Shown here: positions 22,014-32,687 of the stretch, in pieces
How positions within the stretch are numbered: position 1 is the stretch's first letter
Layout of the letters: every line of letters starts with the position of its first letter
Assembly (NCBI GenBank): GCA_963801045.1
Contig: CAWDDC010000001.1
Coordinates: forward strand, 62,001 to 126,000
Direction: 5' to 3'
DNA length: 64,000 nt
Origin: JACCWP01 sp963801045
Lineage (GTDB): Bacteria > Actinomycetota > Actinomycetes > Propionibacteriales > Nocardioidaceae
Made by a program: the position numbers and the translations under genes
The notes under the pieces: generated by a model
Told to the model about the DNA's origin: nothing
Database searches by the model: none
What the model saw: only the letters and a program-made list of their open reading frames with translations

Positions 22014-22573
22014 CCGCTGACGCGTCCCAGGTAGCTGCCGTCGCGGGTGTCGACCTTGACCCGCTCGCCGCTGGTGATGAACAACGGCACCGCGATCTCG
22101 TAGCCCGTCTCGAGCCGGGCGGGCTTGGTACCGCCGGTCGAACGGTCGCCCTGCAGCCCCGGCTCGGTGTACTCCACCGTGAGCTCGACGGCCGCCGGCA
22201 GCTCGATGTAGAGCGGGGTGCCCTCGTGCACGGCGACCATGGCGTCCTGGTTGTCCAGCAGGAAGTGCGACGCGTCGCCGACGATGCCGTCGGACAACGG
22301 GATCTGGTCGAAGGTCTCGGAGTCCATGAACACGTAGGACTCACCGTCGTTGTACAGATAAGTCATCTGGCGCTTGTCGACGTTGGCGGTGTCGACCCTG
22401 ACGTCGGCGTTGAACGTCTTGTCGACGATCTTGCCGGAGAGGACGTTCTTGAGCTTGGTCTTGACCATCGCTCCGCCCTTGCCGGGCTTGTGGTGCTGGA
22501 ACCAGATGACCGACCACAGCTGGCCGTCGAGGTTGAGGACCATGCCGTTCTTGAGGTCGTTGGTGGAGGCCAT
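22010..22573 (-). CDS. efp: Translation elongation factor P
   Basis: 187 aa and intact. Relieves ribosome stalling at proline runs. The three-barrel protein starts MASTNDLKNGMVLNLDGQLW, and the tip loop HHKPGKGGAMVK places Lys32 at the peptidyl-transferase centre. No EpmA/EarP-type modification gene lies nearby, consistent with the unmodified actinobacterial EF-P. It sits between pepP and nusB. Confidence 0.97.
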   Translation of the reverse strand: MASTNDLKNGMVLNLDGQLWSVIWFQHHKPGKGGAMVKTKLKNVLSGKIVDKTFNADVRVDTANVDKRQMTYLYNDGESYVFMDSETFDQIPLSDGIVGDASHFLLDNQDAMVAVHEGTPLYIELPAAVELTVEYTEPGLQGDRSTGGTKPARLETGYEIAVPLFITSGERVKVDTRDGSYLGRVSG

Positions 22574-22623
22574 GCGTGCTGTCTCGCGTCCTTCGGTCGG
22601 CGGGTCGTACGGGCTCGGCGCGG

Positions 22624-23700
22624 TCAGCCGACGACGAGGAGCTCCCGGGGGGCGTCGGTCAGCACCGTCGGTGCCGGCGCGCCCACCACGAGGGTGTCCT
22701 CGATGCGCACCCCACCACGACCAGGCAGGTAGACACCGGGTTCCATCGTGACCGGGGTGCGGTCGCCGAGTGTACCGGGGTTGCGCGGGCCGACGAACGG
22801 GTCCTCGTGGATCTGCAGGCCGACCCCGTGCCCGATGCCGGTCGTGAACCGTTCCAGCCAGCCGGCCTTGTCCAGCACCTCACGCGCGACCGCGTCGGGT
22901 GTCGCGGCGGGGGTGCCGGCCACCATCGCCTCGACGCCGGCCTGCTGCGCGTCGCGTACGGCCTGGTGGATCTCCACCTGCCAGTCGGCGGGTTCGCCCA
23001 GCACGGAGGTGCGGGTGCAGTCGGCGTGGTAGCCGTCGACGCGCGCCCCGAAGTCGATCTTGAGCAGGTCGCCGCGGGCGAGCACCCGGTCGGTGGGCGC
23101 ATGGTGCGGCACGGCGCTGTGCGGGCCGCTGGCGCAGATGGTGTCGAACGCGATCGCCTCGGCGCCGAGCGCGAACATCCGCCACTCGAGGTCGCGAGCC
23201 ACCTCGCGCTCGGTGCGGCCGAGCAGGGGTCCGGCGAGCAGCTCGGCCAGCGCGGCCGTCGAGATGGCGCAGGCACGGGTCAGTGCGGCGATCTCGACAT
23301 CGTCCTTGACCTGTCGCAGCCCTTCGACTGCACGACCGAGCGGGACCAACGCGACTGCGTCGCCCGCCTGCGCGGCCAGTGCCGCGTGGGCGTCGACGGT
23401 GAGCACGTGCGTCTCGACCCCCACCCGCCGTGCGTCGCCCGCAGCCGCCAGCAGGTCGCGGGTGAGCGTGCGGGTGGTCGTGGTCGGCAGGTCGGGGCAC
23501 TGCGCCGCTGCCTGATCGGTGTAGCGGCCGTCGGTGGCGAAGGCTGCGCGCTCGGCCGTCAGCAGCAGCGCGCCGTTGGAACCGGTGAAGCCGGTCAGGT
23601 AGCGCACGTTGACGAGGTCGGTCACCAGCGCGGCGTCGAGCTCCTGCTCGGCCAGCACCGTGCGCAGGCGGTCCCGACGGGCGTTCTCGAGATCGGGCAT
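22624..23700 (-). CDS. pepP: M24-family aminopeptidase P / Xaa-Pro peptidase
   Basis: 358 aa and intact. The creatinase-like N-terminal domain is followed by a pita-bread catalytic domain. Metal ligands are visible in LLKIDFGARVDGYHADCTRT, GIGHGVGLQIHEDP, TMEPGVYLPG and GGVRIEDT. It probably removes N-terminal residues before proline in the cytoplasm. The neighbours aroB-pepP-efp are the conserved order also seen in mycobacteria (called pepQ there). Confidence 0.92.
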   Translation of the reverse strand: MPDLENARRDRLRTVLAEQELDAALVTDLVNVRYLTGFTGSNGALLLTAERAAFATDGRYTDQAAAQCPDLPTTTTRTLTRDLLAAAGDARRVGVETHVLTVDAHAALAAQAGDAVALVPLGRAVEGLRQVKDDVEIAALTRACAISTAALAELLAGPLLGRTEREVARDLEWRMFALGAEAIAFDTICASGPHSAVPHHAPTDRVLARGDLLKIDFGARVDGYHADCTRTSVLGEPADWQVEIHQAVRDAQQAGVEAMVAGTPAATPDAVAREVLDKAGWLERFTTGIGHGVGLQIHEDPFVGPRNPGTLGDRTPVTMEPGVYLPGRGGVRIEDTLVVGAPAPTVLTDAPRELLVVG

Positions 23701-23736
23701 CGCCCCACCCTAGTTGCGCCCCGCCCGCGACTCGTC

Positions 23737-23762
23737 ACCGCCAGAACGCCATAGCTGGCGGT
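23737..23762. terminator. Hairpin between aroB and pepP
   Basis: ACCGCCAG (23737-23744) pairs with CTGGCGGT (23755-23762) around a 10-nt loop, with weaker outer GTCACCG/CGGTGAC pairing. It lies immediately after the aroB stop on the minus strand and may terminate or process the aro transcript. There is no T-run. Confidence 0.4.
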
Positions 23763-23763
23763 C

Positions 23764-24918
23764 TCACGGTGACAGGTCGGGTGACAAGTCGGGGGACGGG
23801 TCGGGGGACGGGTCGGGGACGGGCGGGGACAGCGCGGCGTAGGCGGCCTCGAGCAGGCGGGGATCCGGTCCGGTCAGCACGGCGGGCTCGGCCAGCCCGT
23901 CGAGCACGACGAACCGCAGGGTGTCGCCGCGGGACTTCTTGTCCACCCGCATGACGTCCAGCAGCTGTGGCCAGGAGTCGCCGCCGTACGTCGTCGGCAG
24001 CCCGAGCAGCCGCAGCACCGAGCGGTGCCGGGCCGTCGTCGCCGCGTCCAGCCGACCGGCGAGCCGGCTCAGCTCGGCGGCGAACACCAGCCCCACCGCC
24101 ACCGCCTCCCCGTGCCGCCAGGTGTAGCCCTCCACCTGCTCCACCGCGTGTCCGAGGGTGTGGCCGTAGTTGAGCGCCTCGCGGCCGATCCCACCGCCCA
24201 CCCCGCCGGTCTCACGCAGGTCGCCGGCGACCACGGCCGCCTTGACCCGTACGGCCCGCTCGACCAGCTCACGCAGCAGCGGACCGGCAGGGTCGACGGC
24301 CGCCGCGGGCGCACCCTCCACCAGGTCGAGCACCACCGGGTCGGCCACGAAGCCGCACTTGACCACCTCGGCCAGCCCGGCCACCAGGTCGGCGCGGGGC
24401 AGGGTCTCCAGCGAGGCCAGGTCGCAGAGCACGCCGGCGGGCTCGTGGAAGGCGCCGACCAGGTTCTTGCCCTCGGCGGTGTTGATGCCGGTCTTGCCGC
24501 CGACCGCGGCGTCGACCATGCCGAGCAGGGTGGTCGGCACCTGCACCACCCGCACCCCGCGCAGCCAGCAGGCGGCGACGAAGCCGGCCAGGTCGGTGGT
24601 GGCACCGCCGCCGACCCCGACCACCGCGTCGGAGCGGGTCATGCCGATCCGGCCGAACAGCGACCAGCACGACGCCGCGACGTCGGCGGTCTTGGCCGCC
24701 TCGGCGTCGGGCACCGGCACGCCGTGCGCCTCGTAGCCGTGCGCCTCCAGGGCGGCGCGGACCTGCTCGCCGAGCCCCTGCAGCGAGCCGGGATGCATGA
24801 CGGCGACCCGCCGGGCCTCGGGGCCCACCAGGTCGGTGAGCCGGTCGAGCAGCCCGTGGCCGACGACGACGTCGTAAGGCCGCGCGGTGTCGACCCGGAT
24901 GGTGGTGTCACCCGCCAT
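23764..24918 (-). CDS. aroB: 3-dehydroquinate synthase
   Basis: 384 aa and intact. Second shikimate-pathway enzyme, converting DAHP to 3-dehydroquinate with NAD and zinc. The NAD-binding GVGGGATTDLAGFVAACWLRG, the QVPTTLLGMVDAAVGGKTGIN segment and zinc ligands in NYGHTLGHAVE and RHGEAVAVG are present. The C-terminus is a low-complexity tail (PDPSPDPSPDLSPDLSP) encoded by short 12-bp repeats, probably not needed for activity. It overlaps aroK by 11 bp. Confidence 0.96.
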   Translation of the reverse strand: MAGDTTIRVDTARPYDVVVGHGLLDRLTDLVGPEARRVAVMHPGSLQGLGEQVRAALEAHGYEAHGVPVPDAEAAKTADVAASCWSLFGRIGMTRSDAVVGVGGGATTDLAGFVAACWLRGVRVVQVPTTLLGMVDAAVGGKTGINTAEGKNLVGAFHEPAGVLCDLASLETLPRADLVAGLAEVVKCGFVADPVVLDLVEGAPAAAVDPAGPLLRELVERAVRVKAAVVAGDLRETGGVGGGIGREALNYGHTLGHAVEQVEGYTWRHGEAVAVGLVFAAELSRLAGRLDAATTARHRSVLRLLGLPTTYGGDSWPQLLDVMRVDKKSRGDTLRFVVLDGLAEPAVLTGPDPRLLEAAYAALSPPVPDPSPDPSPDLSPDLSP

Positions 24919-25444
24919 CGGGTGTCCTCGGTCCGCCGGCCAGGACGGAGAGCTCGGCCAGCACGGCGTCGGCGACCTGGTCCGGCGTGCGCCCGTCGGT
25001 GGGCACCGTCGCCGCCGCCACGGCGGTGTAGAGCGGGCGCCGCTCGTCCAGCAGGGTCTTGAGCTGGGCGCGGACGTTGCCCAGCAGCAGCGGCCGAGGC
25101 GTGCCCAGGCCGACCCGGGAGGCCGCCTCGGAGACGCCCACGTCGAGGAACACGACCGGTTGGCCCTGCAGCAGCGCGCGGGTGCTCGGGTCGAGCACCG
25201 CGCCGCCGCCCAGCGCGACCACGCCGTCGTGCTCGGTCACCGCCCGGGCGACGGCGGCGCGTTCGAGCTCGCGGAAGTGCGCCTCGCCGTGGTCGACGAA
25301 GATCTCGGCCACCCCGGCACCGGCACCGGTCTCGACGTCGACGTCGGTGTCGCGCACGTCGACGCCGAGCCTGGCCGCCAGCAGCCCGGCCACGGTGGTC
25401 TTGCCGGCGCCGGGTGGGCCGACCAGCACCACGACGGCCGTCAC
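24908..25444 (-). CDS. aroK: Shikimate kinase
   Basis: 178 aa from GTG 25442-25444 (VTAVVVLVGPPGAGKTT). The P-loop GPPGAGKTT, the DTDVDVE substrate segment, FRELERAAV and the GGGAVLDP motif are all as in AroK. It phosphorylates shikimate with ATP. It lies 7 bp after aroC and overlaps aroB. Confidence 0.95.
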   Translation of the reverse strand: MTAVVVLVGPPGAGKTTVAGLLAARLGVDVRDTDVDVETGAGAGVAEIFVDHGEAHFRELERAAVARAVTEHDGVVALGGGAVLDPSTRALLQGQPVVFLDVGVSEAASRVGLGTPRPLLLGNVRAQLKTLLDERRPLYTAVAAATVPTDGRTPDQVADAVLAELSVLAGGPRTPDGG

Positions 25445-25451
25445 GGACGCC

Positions 25452-26654
25452 TCACGGGGTGGCTGCGCGGTGGGTGCGCCCGGCGAGGTCGGCGAGGTAG
25501 CCCTCGACGTTGCGCCTGGTCTCGGCCACGGCGTCGCCACCGAACTTCTCCAGCACCGCGTCGGCCAGCACCAGGGCGACCATCGCCTCGGCGACGACCC
25601 CGGCCGCCGGGACGGCGCAGACGTCGGAGCGCTGATGGTGCGCGGCGGCGGCCTCACCGGTGCGTACGTCGACCGTGCGCAGGGCACGCGGGACGGTCGA
25701 GATCGGCTTCATCGCGGCCCGCACGCGCAGGACGTCGCCGGTCGACATGCCGCCCTCGGTGCCGCCCGAGTGGCCGGACGTGCGGCGCACCCCCTGCCGG
25801 CCCGGGAACCATCTCGTCGTGCGCAGCCGACCCCCGGGTGCGGGCCAGCTCGAAACCGTCGCCCACCTCGACGCCCTTGATCGCCTGGATGCCCATCAGC
25901 GCACCGGCCAGCCTCGCGTCCAGCCTGCGGTCGCCGTGCACGTGGCTGCCGAGACCCGGCGGGAGGCCGTGGACCACGACCTCGACCACGCCGCCGAGCG
26001 TGTCGCCGTCCTTGTGGGCGGCGTCGATCTCGTCGACCATCGCCTTGGCGGTCGCGGCGTCGGCGCACCGCACCTGGTCGGCGTCGATGCGGTCCTGGTC
26101 GTCGGGGCCGGGGACGGTGCCGACGGGCACCTCGACCGTGCCCAGGCCGACGACGTGGCTGAGCACCCGGGCGCCGCACACCGTCCTGCAGGAACTCGTG
26201 CGCGACGGCGCCCAGCGCCACCCGGGCCGCGGTCTCCCGGGCGCTGGCGCGCTCGAGCACCGGCCGGGCCTCGTCGAAGCCGTACTTCTGCATGCCGACC
26301 AGGTCGGCGTGACCCGGCCGGGGCCGGGTGAGCGGAGCGTTGCGCGCCAGGCTTCGCCAGCTCGTCGGGGTCTACCGGATCGGCGGCCATCACCTGCTCC
26401 CACTTCGGCCACTCGGTGTTGCCGATCCGGATCGCGATCGGGCTGCCGAGGCTCAGCCCGTGCCGCACCCCGCCCAGGAAGTCGAGCTCGTCCTGCTCGA
26501 AGCTCATCCGGGCACCCCGCCCGTAGCCGAGCCGGCGCCGGGCCAGGGCGTCGGACACCAGCGCGGTCGTGACCGGTACGCCGGCGGGCAGTCCCTCCAG
26601 CACCGCCACCAGGGCAGGGCCGTGCGACTCCCCCGCCGTGAGCCATCGCAGCAT
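25452..26654 (-). CDS. aroC: Chorismate synthase
   Basis: FMN-dependent last enzyme of the shikimate pathway (EPSP to chorismate). The ATG start gives MLRWLTAGESHGPALVAVLE with the conserved GESHG; RNAPLTRPRPGHADL, TVCGARVLSHVVGLG and SGGTEGGMSTGD follow. Three single-base excesses, near 26350, 26186 and 25802, must be removed to join these segments. Repaired length is 399 aa, the usual size. It is followed by aroK and aroB. Confidence 0.95.
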
Positions 26655-26689
26655 GCCCGCAAGTGTTCCATGCCGCCCTGGAGGCCCGA

Positions 26690-27480
26690 TCAGTCCCAGA
26701 AGGCGAGGTCTCCCCCGGCCACCAGCACGCCGAGCAGCGCCCCGACCAGCATGAACGGCCCGAACGGGTAGCCGCGCCGGTCGACCACGCGGAACAGCAC
26801 CAGGACACCGCCCACGACCGCACCGAGCAGGAACCCGGCGTACGTCCCCACCACCACCGCCGACCAGCCCAGCCAGCCGAGCGACAGGCCGAGCAGCCCC
26901 GACAGCCGCACGTCGCCGTAGCCGAGGCCACGGGGGTAGACGAACCAGAGCAGGAAGTAGACCGCGAAGACCGCGACCCAGGCGATCACCGCGCGGAGCG
27001 CCTGGGCGTTGTCCCGCTCCACCGCGTAGGCGACCAGCAGCAGCGCCACCACCACGCCGTAGGCCGGCGTGACCAGTCGCATCGGCAGCAGCCGGGTGCG
27101 CCAGTCGACGTAGCCGAGGGCCACGCCGAGCACCGCCAGGAAGATCCACACCGGCAGGTCGGGCTCGAGTCCCCGGCTCACGCCCATCGCTGCGGCAGCC
27201 GCCGCGGCGACGACGGCGCACTGCAGCGCGAGGCCCGGTCGGGCCGCCAGCTCCGCGTACGCGATCTTGGGCGGCACCGGTGGCGCCGCCGCGCGGTCGG
27301 GGACCACGGAGGTGACGTCGCCGTCCGCCTCGTCGCCGGCCGTCGGGCTCGGCGGGCTCGACGGCTCGTCCGGCTCGGCGGCTCAGGTTCCGGCTCGGGC
27401 AGCCGGGCCAGCACCCGCGGCACCAGCAGCCCGCCCACGCCCGCCACGACGGCCGACAGCGCGCCGGCCCAGCGCGGCAT
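26690..27480 (-). CDS. Prepilin peptidase (A24 family)
   Basis: Membrane aspartyl protease that would cleave and possibly methylate type IV prepilin-like proteins. The two catalytic aspartates are in ALGYVDWRTRLLP and GLGYGDVRLSGLLG, with about six membrane segments. The N-terminal MPRWAGALSAVVAGVGGLLV segment joins after adding one base near 27379, giving 263 aa with a Pro/Glu/Ser-rich linker. It lies between aroE and aroC, the same place as the mycobacterial homologue. No pilin gene is in the window, so its substrate lies elsewhere. Confidence 0.88.
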
Positions 27481-27486
27481 CGGGAG

Positions 27487-28361
27487 TCACGAACCCGGAG
27501 GGTATCCGCCGGTGGGGCCGGTGCCCTGTCGATCGTCCACAGCCGCGAGCGCGGCGGCGAGCAGCGGTGCCGGGAGCCACCTGCTGGCCGCACATCAGCC
27601 GCACCTGCTCGGCCGCCTGGTGCACCAGCAGGTCGAGGCCGGTGACGGTGCGGGCGCCCGCGCGTGCCGCCCGGGCCAGCAGCGGCGAGGGCCACGGGTC
27701 GTAGACCACGTCGGCGACGACCCCGGCGGCCAGCGCGACGTCCGGCACCAGCCGGGCAGCCGCCCCGGACGGCACGGTGGACACCAGGACGTCGGACGGT
27801 GCCGGACCAGGCGGCGTCCAGCCGCGCGACCCGCACCGCCAGCCCGAGCGCCCGTCCCGTGCGCAGCGTCTCCTCGGCCCGGACCGGTTCGCGGACACGT
27901 ACCTCGACGTCCGCGCAGCCCAGGGCCGCCAGGGCGGCGAGCGCCGAGGCCGCCGTGGCGCCGCCGCCGACGACGGTGCCACGCGCCGGCACCGCACCGG
28001 CCGGCGCGGCGGCGCGCAGGGCCGTGACCAGGCCCGGCACGTCGGTGTTGGCGCCGTGCCGGCCGTCGCCGTCGAGGAGCACCGTGTTGACGGCGCCGAC
28101 GGCCTGGGCGGCGTCGTCGAGATCGTCCAGCAGCGGCAGGACCGCCCGCTTGAGCGGCATGGTGAGCGACAGCCCCCGCCAGCTCGGGTCGAGCCGGTCG
28201 AGGAAGCCCGGCAGGGCGTCGGCGGAGACGTCGTGCGCGTCGTACGTCCAGTCCAGGCCCAGCTCGGCGTAGGCGGTGCGGTGCAGCAGCGGCGACAACG
28301 AGTGGTCGATCGGGTGCCCGAGCACCCCGCAGCGTCGCGCGCCGGGGGCTCGCTCGCTCAT
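27487..28361 (-). CDS. aroE: Shikimate dehydrogenase
   Basis: Reduces 3-dehydroshikimate to shikimate with NADPH. The N-terminus CGVLGHPIDHSLSPLLHRTA, catalytic Lys in LTMPLKRAVLP, Asp in GANTDVPG and the nucleotide-binding VVGGGATAASALAAL are visible. Two extra bases (near 27806 and 27567) are removed to reach DVLVSTVPSG, VVYDPWPSPLL and the C-terminal QGTGPTGGYPPGS. Repaired length is 290 aa. It starts one base after the mltG stop. Confidence 0.94.
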
Positions 28362-28362
28362 G

Positions 28363-29479
28363 TCAGCACAGGTCGCTGTCCTCGCAGTAGGCGTCGAGCT
28401 TCGCGACGTACTGCTGGTGCTCGCGGTAGGTCTCGGCGAACAGGGTGCGCCCGGTCTCGAGGTCGACGGTCACGAAGTACATCCAGTCGCCCGGCGTCGG
28501 GTCGAGCGCGGCCCGCAGCGCCCGCTCGCCGGGCGAGTTGATCGCCGTCGGCGGCAGCCCCTCGTGCTGGTAGGTGTTGTAGAGGGACGGGTTGTCCCGC
28601 TCCTCCGGCGTGGTGTAGATCGAGTCGCTGGAGCCCTCGGCGAACTTCACGGTGGAGTCCAGCTGCAGCTTCATGCCGTCGTCGAGCCGGTTGTAGATGA
28701 CCCGCGCCACCTTGCCGAGGTCCTGGGACCGGCTCGCCTCGGCCTCGATCAGGCTGGCCACGATCACCACCTCGCGCGGGGAGACGCCCAGCTGCCGCGC
28801 GCCCTTCTCCAGCGAGATCTCGTCGGACACCTCGCGGAACCGGCTGACCATCTGCGCCGAGCACGTCGGTCGCGCTGACGCCGGGATCGATCGTGTAGGT
28901 GGACGGGAACAGGAATCCCTCGACGTCGCCACCGGACCAGGCCGGGAGCCCGAGCTTGCCGGTGTCTCGCGCCGCCGTCGGCCAGCTGCGTTGGCGCTGA
29001 GGTCGCTGTCGTCGGCCAGCCGGGCCAGCGCCTCCTGCACCGTGAAGCCCTCGGGCACGGTGACGTCGTCGTCGACCACCGCCTCGCCCCTCGACCAGCA
29101 GGTCGAGTGCCGCGGTCGCGGACATCTGCTCGTGCATCTCGTAGCGGCCGGGCTGGATCGACCGCGACCGCGGGTCTGCCGCGGCCGCGTCGGTGAAGGC
29201 CTCGGCGCTGGCGACGACGCCGGCCTCCTCCAGCGTCGCGCCGATGGCGGCGGCGGAGTCTCCCGGCACGACCTCGACCCGCACCGAGCCGCTGCCCTGC
29301 CCGGAGTAGTCCTCGGGGTCGGCGAACCAGCCGGCGACCATGTCAGCTCCGCGCCAGACCACCACGGTGAGGGCGCCGACCACGACGGCCACGGCGATCA
29401 GCGCCACCAGGCAGCTGCGGCCGGTGCGGCCCTTGTGGGACCGGTGCGGATGCTTCATCCGCAGGTCGAGCTCGCTCAC
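28363..29479 (-). CDS. mltG: Endolytic murein transglycosylase MltG
   Basis: Single-pass membrane protein that cleaves nascent glycan strands and sets their length. The N-terminal cytoplasmic stretch MKHPHRSHKGRTGR precedes a membrane helix (SCLVALIAVAVVVGALTVVV). A LysM-like domain and the YceG catalytic domain follow, with the active-site Glu in IVASLIEAEASRSQDLGKVA. Breaks: one extra base near 29088, one missing near 28990, one extra near 28858; repaired length is 371 aa. The GTG start overlaps the ruvX stop. Confidence 0.93.
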
Positions 29480-29973
29480 GTCGTCTCCACGTCACCTGGG
29501 TCGGCCGGGTCGATGTGTTCGCCCGGCGCGGTCCCCCGGGTCCGCTCGGTGTCCAGGGCAGTCTGCAGGATGACCACGGCCGCCTGCTGGTCGACCACCT
29601 CGCGCTGCTTCCTGCCCCGCCGTCCACGCTCCCGCAACGTACGCTCCGCCGCCACCGTGCTGAGCCGCTCGTCGACCAGCCGGACCGGCCGCGGCGAGAG
29701 CGCGGTCGCCAGGGTCACGGCGTAGGCCCGGACCCTGGTCGCGGCCGGCCCCTCGCGGCCGGACAGCGAGCGGGGCAGGCCGACGACCACCTCCAGCGCG
29801 TCGTGCTCGGCCGCCAGCGCGACCAGCCGGGCCACCGACCCGGCACCGGCCGGCACGGTCTCCACCGGCGTGGCGATGGAGGCGTCGGGGTCGCTGCGCG
29901 CCACCCCGATGCGGACGTCACCGACGTCCACTCCGAGCCGGACGCCGCGTCGTACCTCGCGCGGCACCGTCAC
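29476..29973 (-). CDS. ruvX: Holliday junction resolvase-like / 16S rRNA processing nuclease (YqgF family)
   Basis: 165 aa and intact, starting at GTG 29971-29973. RNase-H-like fold with LGVDVGDVRIGVARSDPDA, the VVGLPRSLSG strand, VDERLSTVAAERTL and the final Asp in VVDQQAAVVILQ. The family trims 16S rRNA 5' ends and may act on junctions. It follows alaS and precedes mltG, as in most actinobacteria. Confidence 0.94.
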   Translation of the reverse strand: MTVPREVRRGVRLGVDVGDVRIGVARSDPDASIATPVETVPAGAGSVARLVALAAEHDALEVVVGLPRSLSGREGPAATRVRAYAVTLATALSPRPVRLVDERLSTVAAERTLRERGRRGRKQREVVDQQAAVVILQTALDTERTRGTAPGEHIDPADPGDVETT

Positions 29974-29995
29974 GCGGCAGATCCCACCCGGCCGC

Positions 29996-32687
29996 TCACG
30001 GAGCCGTCTCCTTGACCGCGCGCTCGACCTCGGCCAGCGACCGGGACAGCCGGTCGTCGGCGTCCGCGCCTGTCAGCGTGGCGCCACCGCCCTGCGCGAC
30101 GTCGTCGCGGCCTCCCCCGCTGCCGCCGAGCACCCCGGCGGCGACCTTGACCAGCGCGCTGGCCGACAGGCCCCGGTCGCGGGCGGCGTCGTTGACGGTC
30201 ACGACCAGCGCCGGCTTGCCCGCCGTCGCGCCCACGACCGCGACCACGGCGGGCCGGTCGCTCGGGAGCCGGCCGCGCACGTCGAGCGCGAGCGTGCGCA
30301 CCTGCGGCGCACCCGCGCCCTCGGGCGCCTGGGTGGTCACCAGGGCCACGTCGCCGACGGTGCGCGCGCCGGCCGCCAGGTCGGCGGCCGACGAGAGCAG
30401 CCGCTCGACGCGTACGGCCTCGAGCTCCTTCTCCGCGGTCCGGAGCCGCTCGACCATGTCCTGCACCCGGGCGGGCACGTCGTCGCGCGGCGTCTTGAGG
30501 ATCTCGGCCAGCCGGGTGACGAGGTCGCGCTCGCGGGTCAGGTAGCCGAAGCCCTCCAGCCCGACGAACGCCTCGACCCGGCGGTTGCCCGCGCCGACCG
30601 ACGAGATCGGCATCAGCACCAGGGTGCCGATCTGCGCCGAGCGCTCCACGTGGGTGCCACCGCACAGCTCGCGCGACCAGGGCCCGCCGATCTCGACCAC
30701 CCGGACGAGGTCCGGGTAGCGCTCGCCGAACAGCGCCATCGCGCCCATGTCGCCGCGCCTGCTGCAGCGGCATCACCTGCGCGGAGACCTCCAGGTCGGC
30801 CCGCAGCGCCTCGTTGGACGCCTGCTCGAGCTCCTGCACCTGCCCCGAGCCGACCGTGTCGTTCCAGCCGAAGTCGAGCCGCAGGTAGCCGGGCTTGTTG
30901 TACGACCCGGTCTGGGTCGCCGTCGGGCCGAGGATCTCGCGCAGCGCCGCGTGCACGATGTGGGTGCCGCTGTGCGCCTGGCAGGCGCCGAGCCGCCACT
31001 GCTCGTCGACCGCTGGCCTCGAGCTCGGCGCCGCTGGTCGAGCTCGCCCTCGAGCACCCGCACCTGGTGCACGACGAGGCCGGCCACCGGGCTCTGCACG
31101 TCGATGACCTCGCCGCGTCCGCCCGGCCAGACCAGCGCGCCGGTGTCGGCGGCCTGTCCGCCCGACTCGGCGTAGAACGGCGTGCGGTCGAGCACGACCT
31201 CGACCAGGTCGCCGCTGCCGGCCACCTCGAGCGCGCCGTCGGTGCCCAGCAGCCGCTGCACCCGGGCCGGGCTGGTCAGCGTGTCGAACGCCAGCGACTC
31301 GGTCGTGCCGGTCCGGTCGACCGCCTCGCGGTAGAACGTGGTGTCGGCGTGCTGACCCTTCTTGGACCGGGAGTCGGCCTTGGCCCGCTCGCGCTGCTCG
31401 GCCATCAGCCGCGCGGAAGCCGTCCTCGTCGACGTCCAGGCCCTGCTCGGACGCCATCTCGAGGGTCAGGTCGATCGGGAACCCGTAGGTGTCGTGCAGC
31501 TGGAACGCCGCGTCGCCCGACAGCCGCCGCTCGCCGCGGCCGCGGGTCTGCTGGATCGCGACGTCGAAGATCTGCGTGCCCGCACGCAGGGTCTGGCGGA
31601 ACGCCTCCTCCTCGGCGTAGGCGACCTGGCTGATCCGGTCGAAGGAGCGCTCGAGCTCGGGGTAGGACTCCGCCAGCCCGGCCTTGGCGACCGGCATCAG
31701 CACCGGCAGCGTCGGCTCGTCGACGCCGAGCAGCCGCATCGAGTTGACCGCGCGGCGCAGCAGCCGCCGCAGCACGTAGCCGCGGCCCTCGTTGCCCGGC
31801 GCGACCCCGTCGGCGATCAGCATCATGCCGCTGCGCACGTGGTCGGCGACCACCCGCATCCGCACGTCGTCCTGGTGCTCGGCGCCGTAGCGGCGGCCGG
31901 ACAGCTGCTCGGCGGTGCCGATCACCGGGCGGATCTCGTCGATCTCGTACATGTTGTCGACGCCCTGCAGCAGGTAGGCGACCCGCTCGAGACCCATGCC
32001 GGTGTCGATGTTCTTGTTCGGCAGCTCACCGAGGATCGGGAAGCCCTCCTTGCCCGGCCCCTCGCCCCGGATGTTCTGCATGAACACGAGGTTCCAGAAC
32101 TCCATGTAGCGGTCGCCGGCCTCCCAGTCCCGGTCGGCGCCGAACGCGGGGCCCCGGTCGATGAGGATCTCCGAGCTCGGGCCGCACGGCCCGGGCACGC
32201 CCATGGACCAGTAGTTGTCCTTCATGCCGAGCCGGACGATGCGGTCGTCGGACAGGCCGGCCACCCGCTTCCACAGCTCGACCGCCTCGTCGTCGTCGAG
32301 GTAGACGCTGGCGTACAGCTGGGACTCGTCGAAGCCGAACCCGCCCTCGGACTGCGGCTTGGTGACCAGGTCCCAGCCGAGCTCGATGGCGCCTTCCTTG
32401 AAGTAGTCGCCGAACGAGAAGTTGCCGCACATCTCGAAGAAGGTGCCGTGCCGGGTGGTCTTGCCCACCTCCTCGATGTCCAACGTGCGCACGCACTTCT
32501 GCACGCTCGTGGCGCGCTGCCACGGCGGCGTCTCCTGGCCGAGGAAGTAGGGCTTGAACGGCACCATGCCGGCGTTGACGAACAGCAGGTTGGGGTCGTC
32601 GTAGAGCAGTGACGCGCTCGGCACCACGTGGTGGTCGTGCTGCGCGAAGTGGCTGAGGAAGCGACGGCGGATCTCCGCGGTCTGCAT
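29996..32687 (-). CDS. alaS: Alanyl-tRNA synthetase
   Basis: Charges tRNA-Ala. The catalytic domain starts MQTAEIRRRFLSHFAQHDHH with TSVQKCVRTLDIEEVGKTTR and GMGLERVAYLLQGV. The editing domain holds the zinc motif AHSGTHIVHAAL and ELCGGTHVE. The DHHA1 C-terminal domain ends with GGRDDVAQGGG. Four single-base excesses, near 31412, 31033, 31011 and 30754, interrupt the frame; after repair the protein is 895 aa. All essential motifs survive, so this is a functional gene. The ATG shares a base with the preceding gene's stop (TGATG). Confidence 0.97.

Noticed and set aside
29996..32687. alaS and other broken genes as pseudogenes
   Set aside because: All catalytic motifs are conserved and total length is normal after single-base repair. 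Several of the genes are single-copy essential functions.
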